64,000 nucleotides of DNA from Parapedobacter flavus. Lineage in GTDB: Bacteria; Bacteroidota; Bacteroidia; Sphingobacteriales; Sphingobacteriaceae. Location of the stretch: positions 67,941 through 131,940 of the forward strand of contig NZ_JAYKZZ010000020.1 of the NCBI RefSeq assembly GCF_035818675.1, in the 5' to 3' direction. How positions within the stretch are numbered: position 1 is the stretch's first letter; the number at the start of each line of letters is the position of its first letter. Shown one piece after another: positions 23,787 through 33,003 of this stretch. The notes beneath the pieces were generated by a model. That model was not told the origin of the DNA. It did not search any database and saw only the letters and a list, made by a program, of their open reading frames with translations. The position numbers were made by a program, and so were the translations under genes.

Positions 23787-24122
23787 ATGAAGTGGATTAA
23801 AGTAGCCAAGGAGGCCATTCCTAAAACAGACGGTATCCGTAAAGTAAAAATAGCTGGTAAGGGTGTTTGCATCATACGAGATGGTGGTGCATTGCATGCT
23901 ACTTCCGCACGTTGCCCGCATGCCGGGGCCGACCTCTCCGGAGGATGGTGCGAAAAGGAGCGCCTGATCTGTCCGTACCACCGGCACGCCTTCAGTCTGG
24001 AGACGGGTAGGGGCGACCCTGGGCAAGGGGATTACATCACGATATATCCGCTGGAAGAACGGGAGGGAGAGTGGTTCATCGGCATGAAGGAAAGCTGGTT
24101 GGGTAAATTGTTCAATAAATAA
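23787..24122 (+). CDS. Rieske [2Fe-2S] domain protein
   Basis: A 111-residue single-domain ferredoxin-like protein. The cluster ligands are Cys43/His45 in 'RCPHAGADL' and Cys62/His65 in 'ICPYHRHAFS', the standard CxH-x16-CxxH arrangement of NirD/BphF-type Rieske ferredoxins. No signal peptide, so cytoplasmic. It may supply electrons to an oxygenase or reductase encoded elsewhere. Its 5' leader would be very short (see the promoter entry). Confidence 0.9.
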   Translation: MKWIKVAKEAIPKTDGIRKVKIAGKGVCIIRDGGALHATSARCPHAGADLSGGWCEKERLICPYHRHAFSLETGRGDPGQGDYITIYPLEEREGEWFIGMKESWLGKLFNK

Positions 24123-24202
24123 TGCCGGTTCATACCTGTAACGATTTTACAAGTTTGTTGTCTTATCATTAAAGACTTATTGTAACACCTTAATCGATAG
24201 CA

Positions 24203-25992
24203 ATGTATAAATATTTATTAGTCCTTTCCGTTTGTATGGTAGGCGCATCCCTTGTTTGGGCGCAACCGGCCCCAGCCGATGCCCGCCTCCAAGGCATTGA
24301 CTCGTTGTTGGAAAAATTGCTTGCTGATTACCAAGTGGCGGGCTTTTCCGTAGCCGTGGTGCACAAAGACAGAGTGGTTTACGCCAAGGGCTTTGGTTAC
24401 CGCGACTATGAAAAGCAGCTGCCCGCTACACCGCATACTCTGTACGCCATCGGCTCATCCTCTAAAGCGTTTACAGCCGCGCTAGTCGGCAAGCTGTTCG
24501 GCGATAGCCTTTCATTGGACGACAAGGTGATCCAACATTTGCCGCAGCTCCATTTTAAAGACGGGCGTGAAGCCGATGTGACGGTACGCGACCTGATGAC
24601 CCACCGGACGGGATTATCGCGCTACGATTTTTCGTGGTACGTGTTTAACTCCGACTCCCGAGACAGTCTGTTGCAGCGGGTGCGATATATGGAATCCAGT
24701 GCCGATCTACGGGCCAAATGGCAATACAACAATTTCATGTACCTTGCCCAGGGGATGATTGCCGAGCGGATGTCCGGAAAAACGTGGGAGGAAAATATAA
24801 AGGAACGATTCTTCACGCCACTGGGGATGACCCGATCCAATTTCGATGTAAACGATATGGCGGCGGACGCCGATGCGGCGCGAGGCTATACGGTTGCTAA
24901 AAACGATGGCATCACCCGGTTGCCTTATTTTGAAATCCGCGGTATGGGTCCGGCAGGGAGTATCAACAGTAGTGTGCTGGAGATGGCCAACTGGCTCAAA
25001 CTTTGGATTGCAGGAGGCGAGTATGAGGGCGAGCGATTGCTCCCGGTGGATTTTGTCAAAGAAGCAGCAAGCTCACAAATGGTGATGGCTGGTGGGCTGC
25101 CAACCAAGTACAAGGATGTTTATACGGCCAATTATGGCCTGGGCTGGATGGTCAGTTCCTACCGCGGCCACTACCAGGTGGAGCATGGTGGAAACATCGA
25201 TGGGTTTACGGCAAGTACCTGTTTTTTTCCAACGGATCAGCTGGGTATTGTGGTGCTATCCAATCAGAATCAGTCGGCGGTCCCTACAGTCGTACGTAAC
25301 TTAATTGCCGACCGCTGGTTGGAGCTTCCGTTTGTCGATTGGAACGTAAATAACATCAGGCAAGATACCACAGGGGTGGATACTAGCAAATCCGAGGGTC
25401 TGGCCAGGATTAAGGGCACGCGGTCTACGCATGGGCTGCCCGACTATACCGGTACCTATTCGCATCCGGCGTATGGGACCTTTGTTATCCATGCCGCTAA
25501 CGACACGCTCAAAATAGCGTTGGGCAACGACCGGGTATGGCTAAGCCATTACCATTACGATGTGTTCGAAATGAAGGAAATCGGTGAAGACGGTAGGGCC
25601 GATACCGCGGCGGGCGGAATGAAAATCAACTTCCGCACCGGTCTGGATGGGCAGGTCGAGAGCGCCTCGATGACGATGGATGATCCGTCGGGCAATTTAA
25701 ACGGCAGCCCGTGGCCATTGAGGTTTCTCAAGCCCTCTTGCAAGCATATGTGGGTAAGTACGCCGTTGGAGGGATGACCATTACGATCACGGTAAAAGAT
25801 GGCGTGCTTTTCATGGATGTGCCGGGTCAGACCAACTATGAAACCATTGCACAGGGCGATCATTATTTTAAATTGAAGGCATTAAATGGGTTTGCCCTCC
25901 GCTTTGAAATGGATGAACAATTGGATAAGGCGCCGGTAATGTATTCCATCCAGCCTAACGGTACGTTTAAAGCGACGCGGGTGACAGAATGA
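24203..25992 (+). pseudogene. serine hydrolase (class C beta-lactamase-like) with C-terminal DUF3471 domains, frameshifted
   Basis: A signal peptide (MYKYLLVLSVCMVGASLVWA-Q) leads into a beta-lactamase-fold serine hydrolase: SxxK at Ser85-Lys88 (GSSSK), a Tyr-x-Asn site (QYNN) and HGG (EHGGNIDGF). A DUF3471-type lobe follows. The frame then breaks at CCC 25708-25710 and stops at 25777, while the natural continuation (VAIEVSQALLQAYVGKY to 'PNGTFKATRVTE', a second DUF3471-like domain) runs in the next frame to 25992. One added base gives a 596-residue protein. The catalytic domain is intact in the first 524-residue frame, so it may still be active. It could also be a sequencing error. Confidence 0.83.
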
Positions 25993-26016
25993 ATGGATGC
26001 ATTCCACCCTCGGAAA

Positions 26017-26244
26017 CTACTTCCGTGGCCGGGGGCCGCGTTTATAAATAATCAGTCCGTTTAGGAAATTGCGGAGCAATTGGTCGCCGCAAGGTTTGAA
26101 ATTCGGGTGATCCTCTTTGCGGAAGATGGCACCCAGCTCCGTTTTCGTTACCCTGAAATCCGCCAGGGCCAATACTTCGATAATATCATCGTCGGTGAAC
26201 TTTAAAGCCACCCGGAGTTTTTTCATGATGTCATTGTTGCTCAT
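26017..26244 (-). CDS. DUF1456 (YehS-like) protein, half-length
   Basis: A 75-residue cytoplasmic protein with one DUF1456 repeat: 'NNDIMKKLRVALKFTDDDIIEVLALADFRVTKTELGAIFRKEDHPNFKPCGDQLLRNFLNGLIIYKRG'-like sequence across residues 3-71. Family members usually have two such repeats (about 150 residues), so this is a one-repeat version. It lies 13 bases after the helicase stop on the same strand and may be co-transcribed. Function unknown. Confidence 0.82.
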   Translation of the reverse strand: MSNNDIMKKLRVALKFTDDDIIEVLALADFRVTKTELGAIFRKEDHPNFKPCGDQLLRNFLNGLIIYKRGPRPRK

Positions 26245-26257
26245 GGTATATGTGCTG

Positions 26258-27559
26258 TTACCTGGAAATTTCTATTTTGACTTTTTTGCCTTTTATCTTC
26301 TCGTTTCTAACCCGCTGGACGACCTCCACAATCCGGTCGCGTTTTACCGCGGCATACGCCGAATGGTCCCATACTTCGATGAGTCCGAGGTCTTCTTTGG
26401 CCAGTTCCCCTTTTTTAAGCAATAACCCCACAATGTCCACCTTATTTATTTTTTCTTTTTTGCCTGCAGCCAGATAGAGCGTCGCCCAATCCGTTGGCGG
26501 GGGCAGCGCGGGATTTTCCGGTATGACTTCTTCTTCCGGCATTTCCGTTAAATAGGCCGGCTTTTCATCGAGTGTCAGCAGCAGGTAGGAGGTTCCCGTG
26601 GCGTGCATCCGTGCCGTACGTCCATTGCGGTGTACGAACGCATCCTCGTTATGCGGTAGCTGGTAATGGATGATATGTTCAATTTCGGGGATGTCCAATC
26701 CGCGCGAGGCCAGGTCGGTGGTAATCAATATCCGGTGGCTGCCATTACGGAACTTAAGTAATGCGCGCTCCCGGTCGTCCTGTTCCATCCCTCCGTGGAA
26801 GATGCTATGGGTAAGCTCCCTATCCCACAACAGGTCGCTAATGCGTTCCACTGCTTCGCGGTGATTGCAGAAAACCAACATGGGCTCCGCACTGATGCTG
26901 CATATTAGCGCAAACAAGGTGTCCAGCTTGTCGGCAGCGTCGGTGATGACCACTTTTTGTTTCAGGTTGGGCACTGATGCTTGGTTTGACAAATAATTCA
27001 GCGTTGCCGGTTTAGTGATCGCTGTAAATGCGGGGATGTCATCCATCGGCGTCGCCGACGTAAGTACCCTTTTTTTGAGGAACGGCAACTGCTTGATGAT
27101 GTAGGCCATATCCTCCTGGAAGCCGAATTCGAGTGCTTTGTCAAATTCGTCAAGTATCAGGGTAGACACCGTGCGCGTATCGAACGTCTTGCGGCGCAAG
27201 TGATGGGCCAGTCGGCCTGGTGTGCCGATCAGTACAGCCGGCGGTTGCGACAAGTTGTTGATTTCAACCCGCACGGAGTGGCCACCATAGCAGCAGTTGA
27301 CCTTGAATCCGCTGCCCATCCCTTTGAAAACCTGTTCGATCTGCAGGGCAAGCTCCCGCGAAGGAACGACAATGAGCGCCTGAACGGTAGGTACATCTAT
27401 TTTTAGTGTGCGGAGCAAGGGCAGTAGAAAACCCAATGTTTTTCCCGAGCCGGTAGGGGAGAGCAGGATAAGGTCCTGTTTCTCTGCTACATCGAGTGCA
27501 GCCTGCTGCATTTCGTTGAGTGCGTTTATTTTTAGATTACGGAGTGCCTGCTTGACCAT
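26258..27559 (-). CDS. DEAD-box RNA helicase, DbpA-like
   Basis: 433 residues from the ATG at 27559; longer frames run through the promoter box at 27580-27587 and are excluded. The motifs are complete: Q-motif region 'NEMQQAAL', Walker A SPTGSGKT, PSRELALQ, TPGR, motif II as DEFD instead of DEAD, SAT, 'TDLASRGLDIP' and 'HRNGRTAR'. The last 70 residues (KVDIVGLLLKKGELAKEDLGLIEVWDHSAYAAVKRDRI...) match the DbpA RNA-binding domain that targets 23S rRNA hairpin 92, so a role in large-subunit assembly is likely. Confidence 0.92.
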   Translation of the reverse strand: MVKQALRNLKINALNEMQQAALDVAEKQDLILLSPTGSGKTLGFLLPLLRTLKIDVPTVQALIVVPSRELALQIEQVFKGMGSGFKVNCCYGGHSVRVEINNLSQPPAVLIGTPGRLAHHLRRKTFDTRTVSTLILDEFDKALEFGFQEDMAYIIKQLPFLKKRVLTSATPMDDIPAFTAITKPATLNYLSNQASVPNLKQKVVITDAADKLDTLFALICSISAEPMLVFCNHREAVERISDLLWDRELTHSIFHGGMEQDDRERALLKFRNGSHRILITTDLASRGLDIPEIEHIIHYQLPHNEDAFVHRNGRTARMHATGTSYLLLTLDEKPAYLTEMPEEEVIPENPALPPPTDWATLYLAAGKKEKINKVDIVGLLLKKGELAKEDLGLIEVWDHSAYAAVKRDRIVEVVQRVRNEKIKGKKVKIEISR

Positions 27560-27579
27560 GTGTGTGGATGCGTAGGTTG

Positions 27580-27587
27580 CAAAGATA
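27580..27587 (-). promoter_or_regulatory. -7 promoter element of the helicase gene
   Basis: TATCTTTG on the minus strand, 20 bases before the helicase ATG at 27559. It decides the start by lying inside the extended frame. Confidence 0.55.
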
Positions 27588-27622
27588 GGGAAAAACAAAA
27601 GGAAGAAATCGTTAGGATGACA

Positions 27623-29176
27623 TTAAGGCCTAATAAATACCGGCGATCCGGTCAGCGATACCGTGCCGGTTACAGTGGACTGCTTATTTTCCCAGTTGAA
27701 CTGCGTAGCGGTTTTGATGGCGAACGATTCGGGGAAGCTGTATTGAGCCATTGCGGCTTCGGTGGCTCCGCTGGTTTTGGCCCACAATACGTAGATATGA
27801 TCTTCCGCTTCGGCGTTGTAAAATGCGCCACCCCCGATATTGGCCGGCAACTGTAATGCGGCCGTTGCTGCCGGATCATATTGCCGGGTGCTTAATAGCG
27901 TGCTCACAGTGCGCCATGCGATGCCACCGGGTGTGATAGTGGCGGTGTACGGACCTGCGGTGATGTTTTGGTAGAAGCCCATTGCCTGATACGGGTCGGC
28001 AACCTCGGCTAAGGGGCGGCTTTCAGTCGGTCCGTAAATATAGATTCCGCTGATGCCTGCTTTTTGGGCGACCACGGCGGCTTTGATCAAGAAGTTACGC
28101 TGCACTTCCTCGCCACCCACATAATCGGCTATGGCTTTACGGGGGATATTGCTTTCCGTAACGATGAAAGCCTTTTCCGAATGGGTCGTTCCATTGTAAG
28201 CATACTTGTCCAGCACCGCCTCAAACGCGCCCTTATGATCCACCACGGCTGCAGCGGCCGCATCCGAATTTCGGTTGCTGCCCAGATAGTACATCGGATA
28301 CACGTGGTAGCTTAGGCAATCGAACCACTCGCCGCCTTTTTTGGGGTAGTCGGTGCTGACGCCGCCGCCGTTCGGGTTATCCGTATTGCGCAATATCGCA
28401 TCCAGGAAGCTGGGGTAGCCCAGTCCGCCCACGCAAACGAGTCCATCGTTGTCCAGTTGCCTGACGATTTCATACGTAATCCGGAGCATGCGCACATACG
28501 ATTGAATAGGTGCAGCGAAGTTGGTCAGGTCGCAGGGGTTGGGATCCGTCTGGCCCCAGGTCTGGGTGGCCGGCCAGTTGTTGGTATAGTCCGGTTCGTT
28601 CCACACTTCCCAGTATTTTACGTAAGGGCCATAGGTTTTCACCACATGGTAAACGTAGTTGGCGTAGTAGTTATCCGGGTTCACCTTATCGGACGATGCC
28701 CATATCGGTTCATAAAGATTGGCAAAGGTTTGCGATTGGGCGCCGTTGCAGTACCGGGTCTGGTCCCGATGCGCGTCGGAAGGTCCGTTGAGAAAGATGG
28801 TGTGGTCTTTTCCGCCCAATTGCTCGTAAAACGCAAACGCATTTACTCGGATATCGTAGCCCCATTGCTGCACGAAGCGGTCATACATCGCCGGGCGTAG
28901 GCTGTTTACACCCGCACCGGCGATACCTTTGTCCGGATTGCCGATTAAGATTTCGGCCAGTTGCTCGTCGGACCAGTCCGCGTACGCGCCCATATTGGAA
29001 CCATAGCGGAATAATGATCCGTTTCCAGTTGGGGGTGCCGTTGTTGGGGGCGGGATGGAATCCGTATCCGTATCCGTTCTGTCGGGCGCATCGACACCGG
29101 TTTTTCCCTTTTCGCATGCACCAACAAGCGAGATAAGGAGTACTACAAGGAGGGGATAGATTCCGCGAAACATCAT
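27623..29176 (-). CDS. lipoprotein glycoside hydrolase of clan GH-A type (GH39-like)
   Basis: A 517-residue exported lipoprotein: signal segment ending 'LISLVGAC' with Cys21 as the lipidation site, then a Thr/Asp/Pro-rich linker (about 27-52). The body reads as a TIM-barrel glycosidase: 'YWEVWNEPDY' holds the Asn193-Glu194 acid/base pair of clan GH-A, and 'AFIVTESNIPR' offers Glu341 as nucleophile. A small beta domain ends the protein. GH39 or a related family is the best guess; the substrate is unknown. It stands alone without SusC/D neighbours. Confidence 0.75.
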   Translation of the reverse strand: MMFRGIYPLLVVLLISLVGACEKGKTGVDAPDRTDTDTDSIPPPTTAPPTGNGSLFRYGSNMGAYADWSDEQLAEILIGNPDKGIAGAGVNSLRPAMYDRFVQQWGYDIRVNAFAFYEQLGGKDHTIFLNGPSDAHRDQTRYCNGAQSQTFANLYEPIWASSDKVNPDNYYANYVYHVVKTYGPYVKYWEVWNEPDYTNNWPATQTWGQTDPNPCDLTNFAAPIQSYVRMLRITYEIVRQLDNDGLVCVGGLGYPSFLDAILRNTDNPNGGGVSTDYPKKGGEWFDCLSYHVYPMYYLGSNRNSDAAAAAVVDHKGAFEAVLDKYAYNGTTHSEKAFIVTESNIPRKAIADYVGGEEVQRNFLIKAAVVAQKAGISGIYIYGPTESRPLAEVADPYQAMGFYQNITAGPYTATITPGGIAWRTVSTLLSTRQYDPAATAALQLPANIGGGAFYNAEAEDHIYVLWAKTSGATEAAMAQYSFPESFAIKTATQFNWENKQSTVTGTVSLTGSPVFIRP

Positions 29177-29445
29177 CGTTCTAACTACCGGAACGTTAAC
29201 TTATACGTTGCCTTTGTAGGAGGTGTAAAAAATAAACCTTAACTAAATATCGTTAACCTAATCAAAATTTATACCAATCGTTAAGGTCGCTGTTTCGGAA
29301 CATTTCCTGGTCGAAACGATTAGTGAAAGAAATTAGAAAAACAAGAAAAAGTGTGCCATATTTTGGGGTACCCCGGAAATCTTTTTGGCTCACTTTTTTT
29401 TGCGAATGTGGACTGGTTGTGTCAAAAACATCGATTTTTGCGTTT
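29177..29445. other. intergenic stretch between the hydrolase and the repeat array
   Basis: AT-rich and without a credible gene. A short frame on each strand runs from here into the array, but only because the array lacks stop codons. No promoter for the hydrolase with a perfect -7 box was found. Confidence 0.4.
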
Positions 29446-30003
29446 TTCGCAAACATCTGCACGCGTGCAAAAGTAAATTGCAACCGTGTAAAAGCAATTT
29501 GCATGCGTGCTAATCTGAATTTCATCCGTGCAAAACCAACCTGCAATCGCGTAAAAATGATCTTCACGTTTGCAAAAGTAAAGCGCACGTATGCTCATTG
29601 GAATTGCAACCGTGTAAAAGCAATTTGCACGCCCGCTAATCTGAATTTCATCCGTGCAAAACCAACCTGCAATCGTATGAAAATGATTTGCACGTTTGCA
29701 AAAGTAAAGCGCACGCGTGCTAATCTGAATTTCATCCGTGGAAAACAAACCTGCAATCGTATGAAAATGATTTACACGCTTGCAAAAGTGGATAGCACGC
29801 GGGCTAACCGGAGTTACAGACGTTAAAAAGCAAATGACACACGCGTGAAACCAAATTGCACTGGTGAAAAGATGACGTGCAAGCGTAGAAAAATAAATAG
29901 CGCGCACGCTCATTGGAATTGCATCCCTGCAAAAGCATATGGCAATAGTGAAAAACCAGATTTCAGTAGTCACTACCTCATTTCAGTAGTCACTACCTCA
30001 TTT
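29446..30003. repeat. degenerate 21-nt periodic repeat array (about 26 units)
   Basis: From 29467 to 29823, seventeen consecutive units are exactly 21 bases long, with a consensus near GCAAAANNAANTTGCANNCGT. Further units of 19-23 bases continue to about 30003. Some units recur almost unchanged (for example those beginning 29509, 29635 and 29719), showing higher-order duplication. A-runs recur every 21 bases, i.e. two helical turns. Because the period is a multiple of three and lacks stops, long frames open on both strands, but they are not credible genes. The last two units are 20-base copies related to the 3' end of the adjoining LytTR gene. Confidence 0.9.
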
Positions 30004-30698
30004 CAGCACCTTCTCCATAAAATGCTTTTTAAACGCTCGTCCAATCGGGATGACCTGATTTAGGGATAGGTGGATTTTGTTGTGCGATATCTTTTTTAGA
30101 TGGGTCGTGTTGACGATGTACGACTTATGGGCCTGCTCAAACGCATCGTCCAATTTCACTAACCATTCTTTCAGTGGCTCTGCCGTTAGGTAGTTGATTG
30201 AAGTAGTAACCACTTCCGTGTAATCACTGTCCGATTTAATGAAAATGATGTCGTCTCTGTTGAGCTTTACCAGCTCATGGTTTGTGTCTTGATGTATACG
30301 CATTTATCGGCGGGTACGGCGTGCTCCTGTCCCGCTTGTTGTATCGAGCGCTTCATCGCTGTTACTTTGTCGATCGCCTGGGAAAAGCGCTCGAACGAAA
30401 ATGGTTTAAGCAGGTAATCGACCACATTGAATTGATAGCTTTCCAATGCAAATTCAGAATAAGCCGTCGTCAGGATGGTCAATGGATGATTTTGTGCCGA
30501 TCGGAGAAAATCCAATCCCGAAAAACGCGGTAGGTTAATATCTAAAAAAATCAAATCGATGGCATGATGGCTAAGATATGCGCTTGCCTCAAGGGCGTCA
30601 CAAAACGTCATTTCCAACGTAAGGACATCCGTGTTGTGGATATACTTCTGCAAGATATGCCGTGCCGGCGCTTGGTCTTCAATAATAATACACCTCAT
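29998..30698 (-). pseudogene. LytTR response regulator, frameshifted between receiver and DNA-binding domain
   Basis: The receiver domain (30267-30698 frame) has 'MRCIIIEDQAPAR', phospho-acceptor Asp53 (FLDINLP), Thr/Ala pair 'LTTAYSEFALES' and 'YLLKPF'. The LytTR domain (frame 29998-30303) has 'LNRDDIIFIKSDSDYTEVVTT', 'SYIVNTTHLKKIS' and 'IPIGRAFKKHF'. They belong to one gene but are one base out of frame near 30281-30290; a single added base yields a 233-residue protein. Its stop codon sits at the edge of the 21-nt array. It follows the sensor kinase by one base. Either it is a broken gene or there is an indel error. Confidence 0.85.
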
Positions 30699-30699
30699 C

Positions 30700-31863
30700 C
30701 TAGTCCGTTTTCTTTAGTTGCATCGTCAACCTGGTAACGAAAATACGTCCGTTGTCCTGTATGTCTAGCGTATGTTCATCGGGGTATTGCAGGTCCAGGC
30801 GCTTCCTCACATTTTCCAATCCAATACCTTTAGCTAAACCTTCCGAGCGGTAATTCCGGGAATAATTGTTTGTGCACAAAAACGTCAGCTTTCCATTTGC
30901 TGAGACCGTTACGTGGATTTCAATGGTAATGTCTGCCGCTTGACTTCCTGCGCTGTGCTTGAAGGCATTTTCAACGAAAACAATCAGGATAAGGGGCGGG
31001 ATTGAAAAATCCAGGTTAGCGATGTCTTTGGAAAATCGGATTCCCCCCCTGTTCTCGATCTGCAGTTGATTCAGTGCTACGTAGTTTTCAAGCTGCTGTA
31101 TCTCCCGGGGTAGGGGCACGAAATCGGATTGGCAGTCATACAACATATACCGCAGTACGGCCGACAGTTCCAGGATAATGGATGGGGTTTTCGGCGAATT
31201 GTCGATAGCGTACGCGTACAGGCTATTCAAGTTATTGAATAGGAAATGCGGATTAATCTGTGATTTCAGAAACTGGATTTCACTTTCTTTCATTAAGCCG
31301 GCTAGGCGCTCCAGCTCGCGTTGCCTGAGGTTGGAATCCCATGCCAGCTTAAAAGCGACAATGATAATGATGATGGGCAGCGTTTCGACCAGCGTGAACA
31401 TCAACCCGGGAAAATGGGTTCCGCGGGTATCGGGGAAGAAAATCTGCTCCAGGACAAATTCATCGACGAGAATGACCACGGCCAGCAGCACCGAAAATGT
31501 GGCAATGAACCAAATCCACCGCTTCCGGTAATAGAAAGCGGGCAGCAATATATAATTGATCACCATAGCCGCAGCCAGGTAATTGGCAAAAAATGCCAGT
31601 TCAGAGGGTTTGAATAGCGTATGCAACGATTGGTGCTGATCCTCGTTAAGCTCAAAACAGAAAAACACCAACAATAGTAAAACGATGGTGAGTTGGTAAA
31701 CGAACTCTTTGAACCGGTTCGTTAACAGTCCACGTCGCAACCAACTAAGCTTATTCTCGGTCCTCGGAGCCCTTTCGTTAGCAAACGATGTGTCGTTGAT
31801 GGGGTAAAATGCGTCGTTCACAGATTCGTATCCTTTTGTCTTTACAATATTATACATTTGCAT
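30700..31863 (-). CDS. LytS-type (HPK7/8) sensor histidine kinase
   Basis: A 387-residue inner-membrane kinase. Four hydrophobic segments lie at about 53-71, 88-110, 117-138 and 155-172. A short coiled linker (RQRELERLAGLMKESEIQFLKSQ) leads to the phospho-acceptor His206 in 'INPHFLFNNLNSLYAY'. The ATPase domain has 'PPLILIVFVENAFKHS' (N box) and 'GIGLENVRKRLDLQY' (G box). It signals to the LytTR regulator encoded one base downstream. The ligand is unknown. It is divergent from the TonB-dependent receptor, which may be a target of the pair. Confidence 0.92.
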   Translation of the reverse strand: MQMYNIVKTKGYESVNDAFYPINDTSFANERAPRTENKLSWLRRGLLTNRFKEFVYQLTIVLLLLVFFCFELNEDQHQSLHTLFKPSELAFFANYLAAAMVINYILLPAFYYRKRWIWFIATFSVLLAVVILVDEFVLEQIFFPDTRGTHFPGLMFTLVETLPIIIIIVAFKLAWDSNLRQRELERLAGLMKESEIQFLKSQINPHFLFNNLNSLYAYAIDNSPKTPSIILELSAVLRYMLYDCQSDFVPLPREIQQLENYVALNQLQIENRGGIRFSKDIANLDFSIPPLILIVFVENAFKHSAGSQAADITIEIHVTVSANGKLTFLCTNNYSRNYRSEGLAKGIGLENVRKRLDLQYPDEHTLDIQDNGRIFVTRLTMQLKKTD

Positions 31864-31922
31864 TTTATAATTAATCTAAATAGCGATTTATTTTTCACAA
31901 AGAGTTGATTTGCAATTTACCG

Positions 31923-33000
31923 ATGTTTAAGCTATCCCTGCCAAGTATGTTGTTTTTCTGTCTCCTGGCCTTTGCCGGCCACGCGTGGCCGCAGGAACAA
32001 GTTACGGTACGGGGTATGGTGGTTTCTCCATCGGGCAATCCGATCGCTCGTGCGTCGGTTAGGTTGGGAGGAACGGACTTCGGGGCCCTTACAGATGCCC
32101 AAGGGCAGTTTGGTTTTAAAGCCCCGGTGGGCGACTATATGCTGCAGGTTGCGTGCGTAGGTTATTCGGCGGTTGAGGTCGCGCTGCAACTTAAAAAGGA
32201 TGGGGGTAAGCCCCTGAAAGTCGTATTGCAGGAAAATAAGGTCAGCCTGGATGAGGTCGATGTGGTTGGCAAAACCCAAGTGCAAGCCCTCAGAGAGACC
32301 GGCTTTAGTGTGGAATCCGTGGAAACCGCTGATTTTCAAAACCAAAGTATTCAGTTAAACCGGGTGCTGGATTGGACCCCGGGGGTACGGGTGCGCCAGG
32401 AGGGCGGTATGGGCTCTAATTATAAGTACTCGTTGCATGGCATGTCCGGAAACGCGGTTACGTTTTTTATCGACGGGATACCGATGGAATATTTCGGCTC
32501 GTCCTATACCATCAATAACCTTCCGGTGTCGCTCATCAAACGCATCGATGTCTATAAAGGGGTTGTGCCGGTCGATCTGGGGTCGGATGCACTGGGCGGT
32601 GCAATCAACGTGGTTTCGGATGCCGGGCGTAAAAATTTTCTCGAAACGAGCTACGGTTACGGTTCTTTCAACACCCATCAGGCCGTCGTTCACGGTCAAT
32701 ATACCCACCCGGCAAGTAAGCTAACCGCCCGCATATCAACGTTTTATACGCATTCGGATAACAATTACAACGTGTGGGGGCAGGGAGTCAATTATGCCGA
32801 TGCGTCGACAGGTTTCAAGGCGGTCGACTTCACGAAGGAAAATCCGGCAACACGGTTCAACGACCAGTTCCGAACCGGCAACGGAAAGTTGGATATCGGT
32901 TTTGTGGATACGAAATGGGCCGACCGGTTCTTTGTCAGCCTGTTGGCATCCACGCAACGGAAACGGATACAGACGGGGCAGACCATGGCTACCGTATTGG
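31923..33000 (+). pseudogene. TonB-dependent outer-membrane receptor, 5' part only
   Basis: The signal peptide (MFKLSLPSMLFFCLLAFAGHAWPQ), a CarboxypepD_reg-like domain (about 28-108) and the plug domain (about 125-235, with 'YSLHGMSGNAVTFFIDGIPMEYFG' and 'IDVYKGVVPVDLGSDALGGAINVV') are intact, and the barrel begins normally (YGYGSFNTHQAVV). Around residue 358, at about 33000, coding sense stops: the remaining frame to 33152 is antisense of another gene. About half of a normal receptor is missing. The gene lies divergent from the LytS kinase. The TTG at 31905 is rejected as start in favour of the ATG at 31923. Confidence 0.85.
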
Positions 33001-33003
33001 GCA

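Noticed and set aside
29323..29973. Repeat proteins encoded on either strand of the 21-nt array (167 and 183 residues)
   Set aside because: Both strands are open only because the period is a multiple of three and lacks stops. Neither frame has a credible start, signal or composition.
29446..30003. CRISPR array
   Set aside because: The repeats are contiguous, degenerate and 21 nt long with no unique spacers, and no cas genes are nearby.
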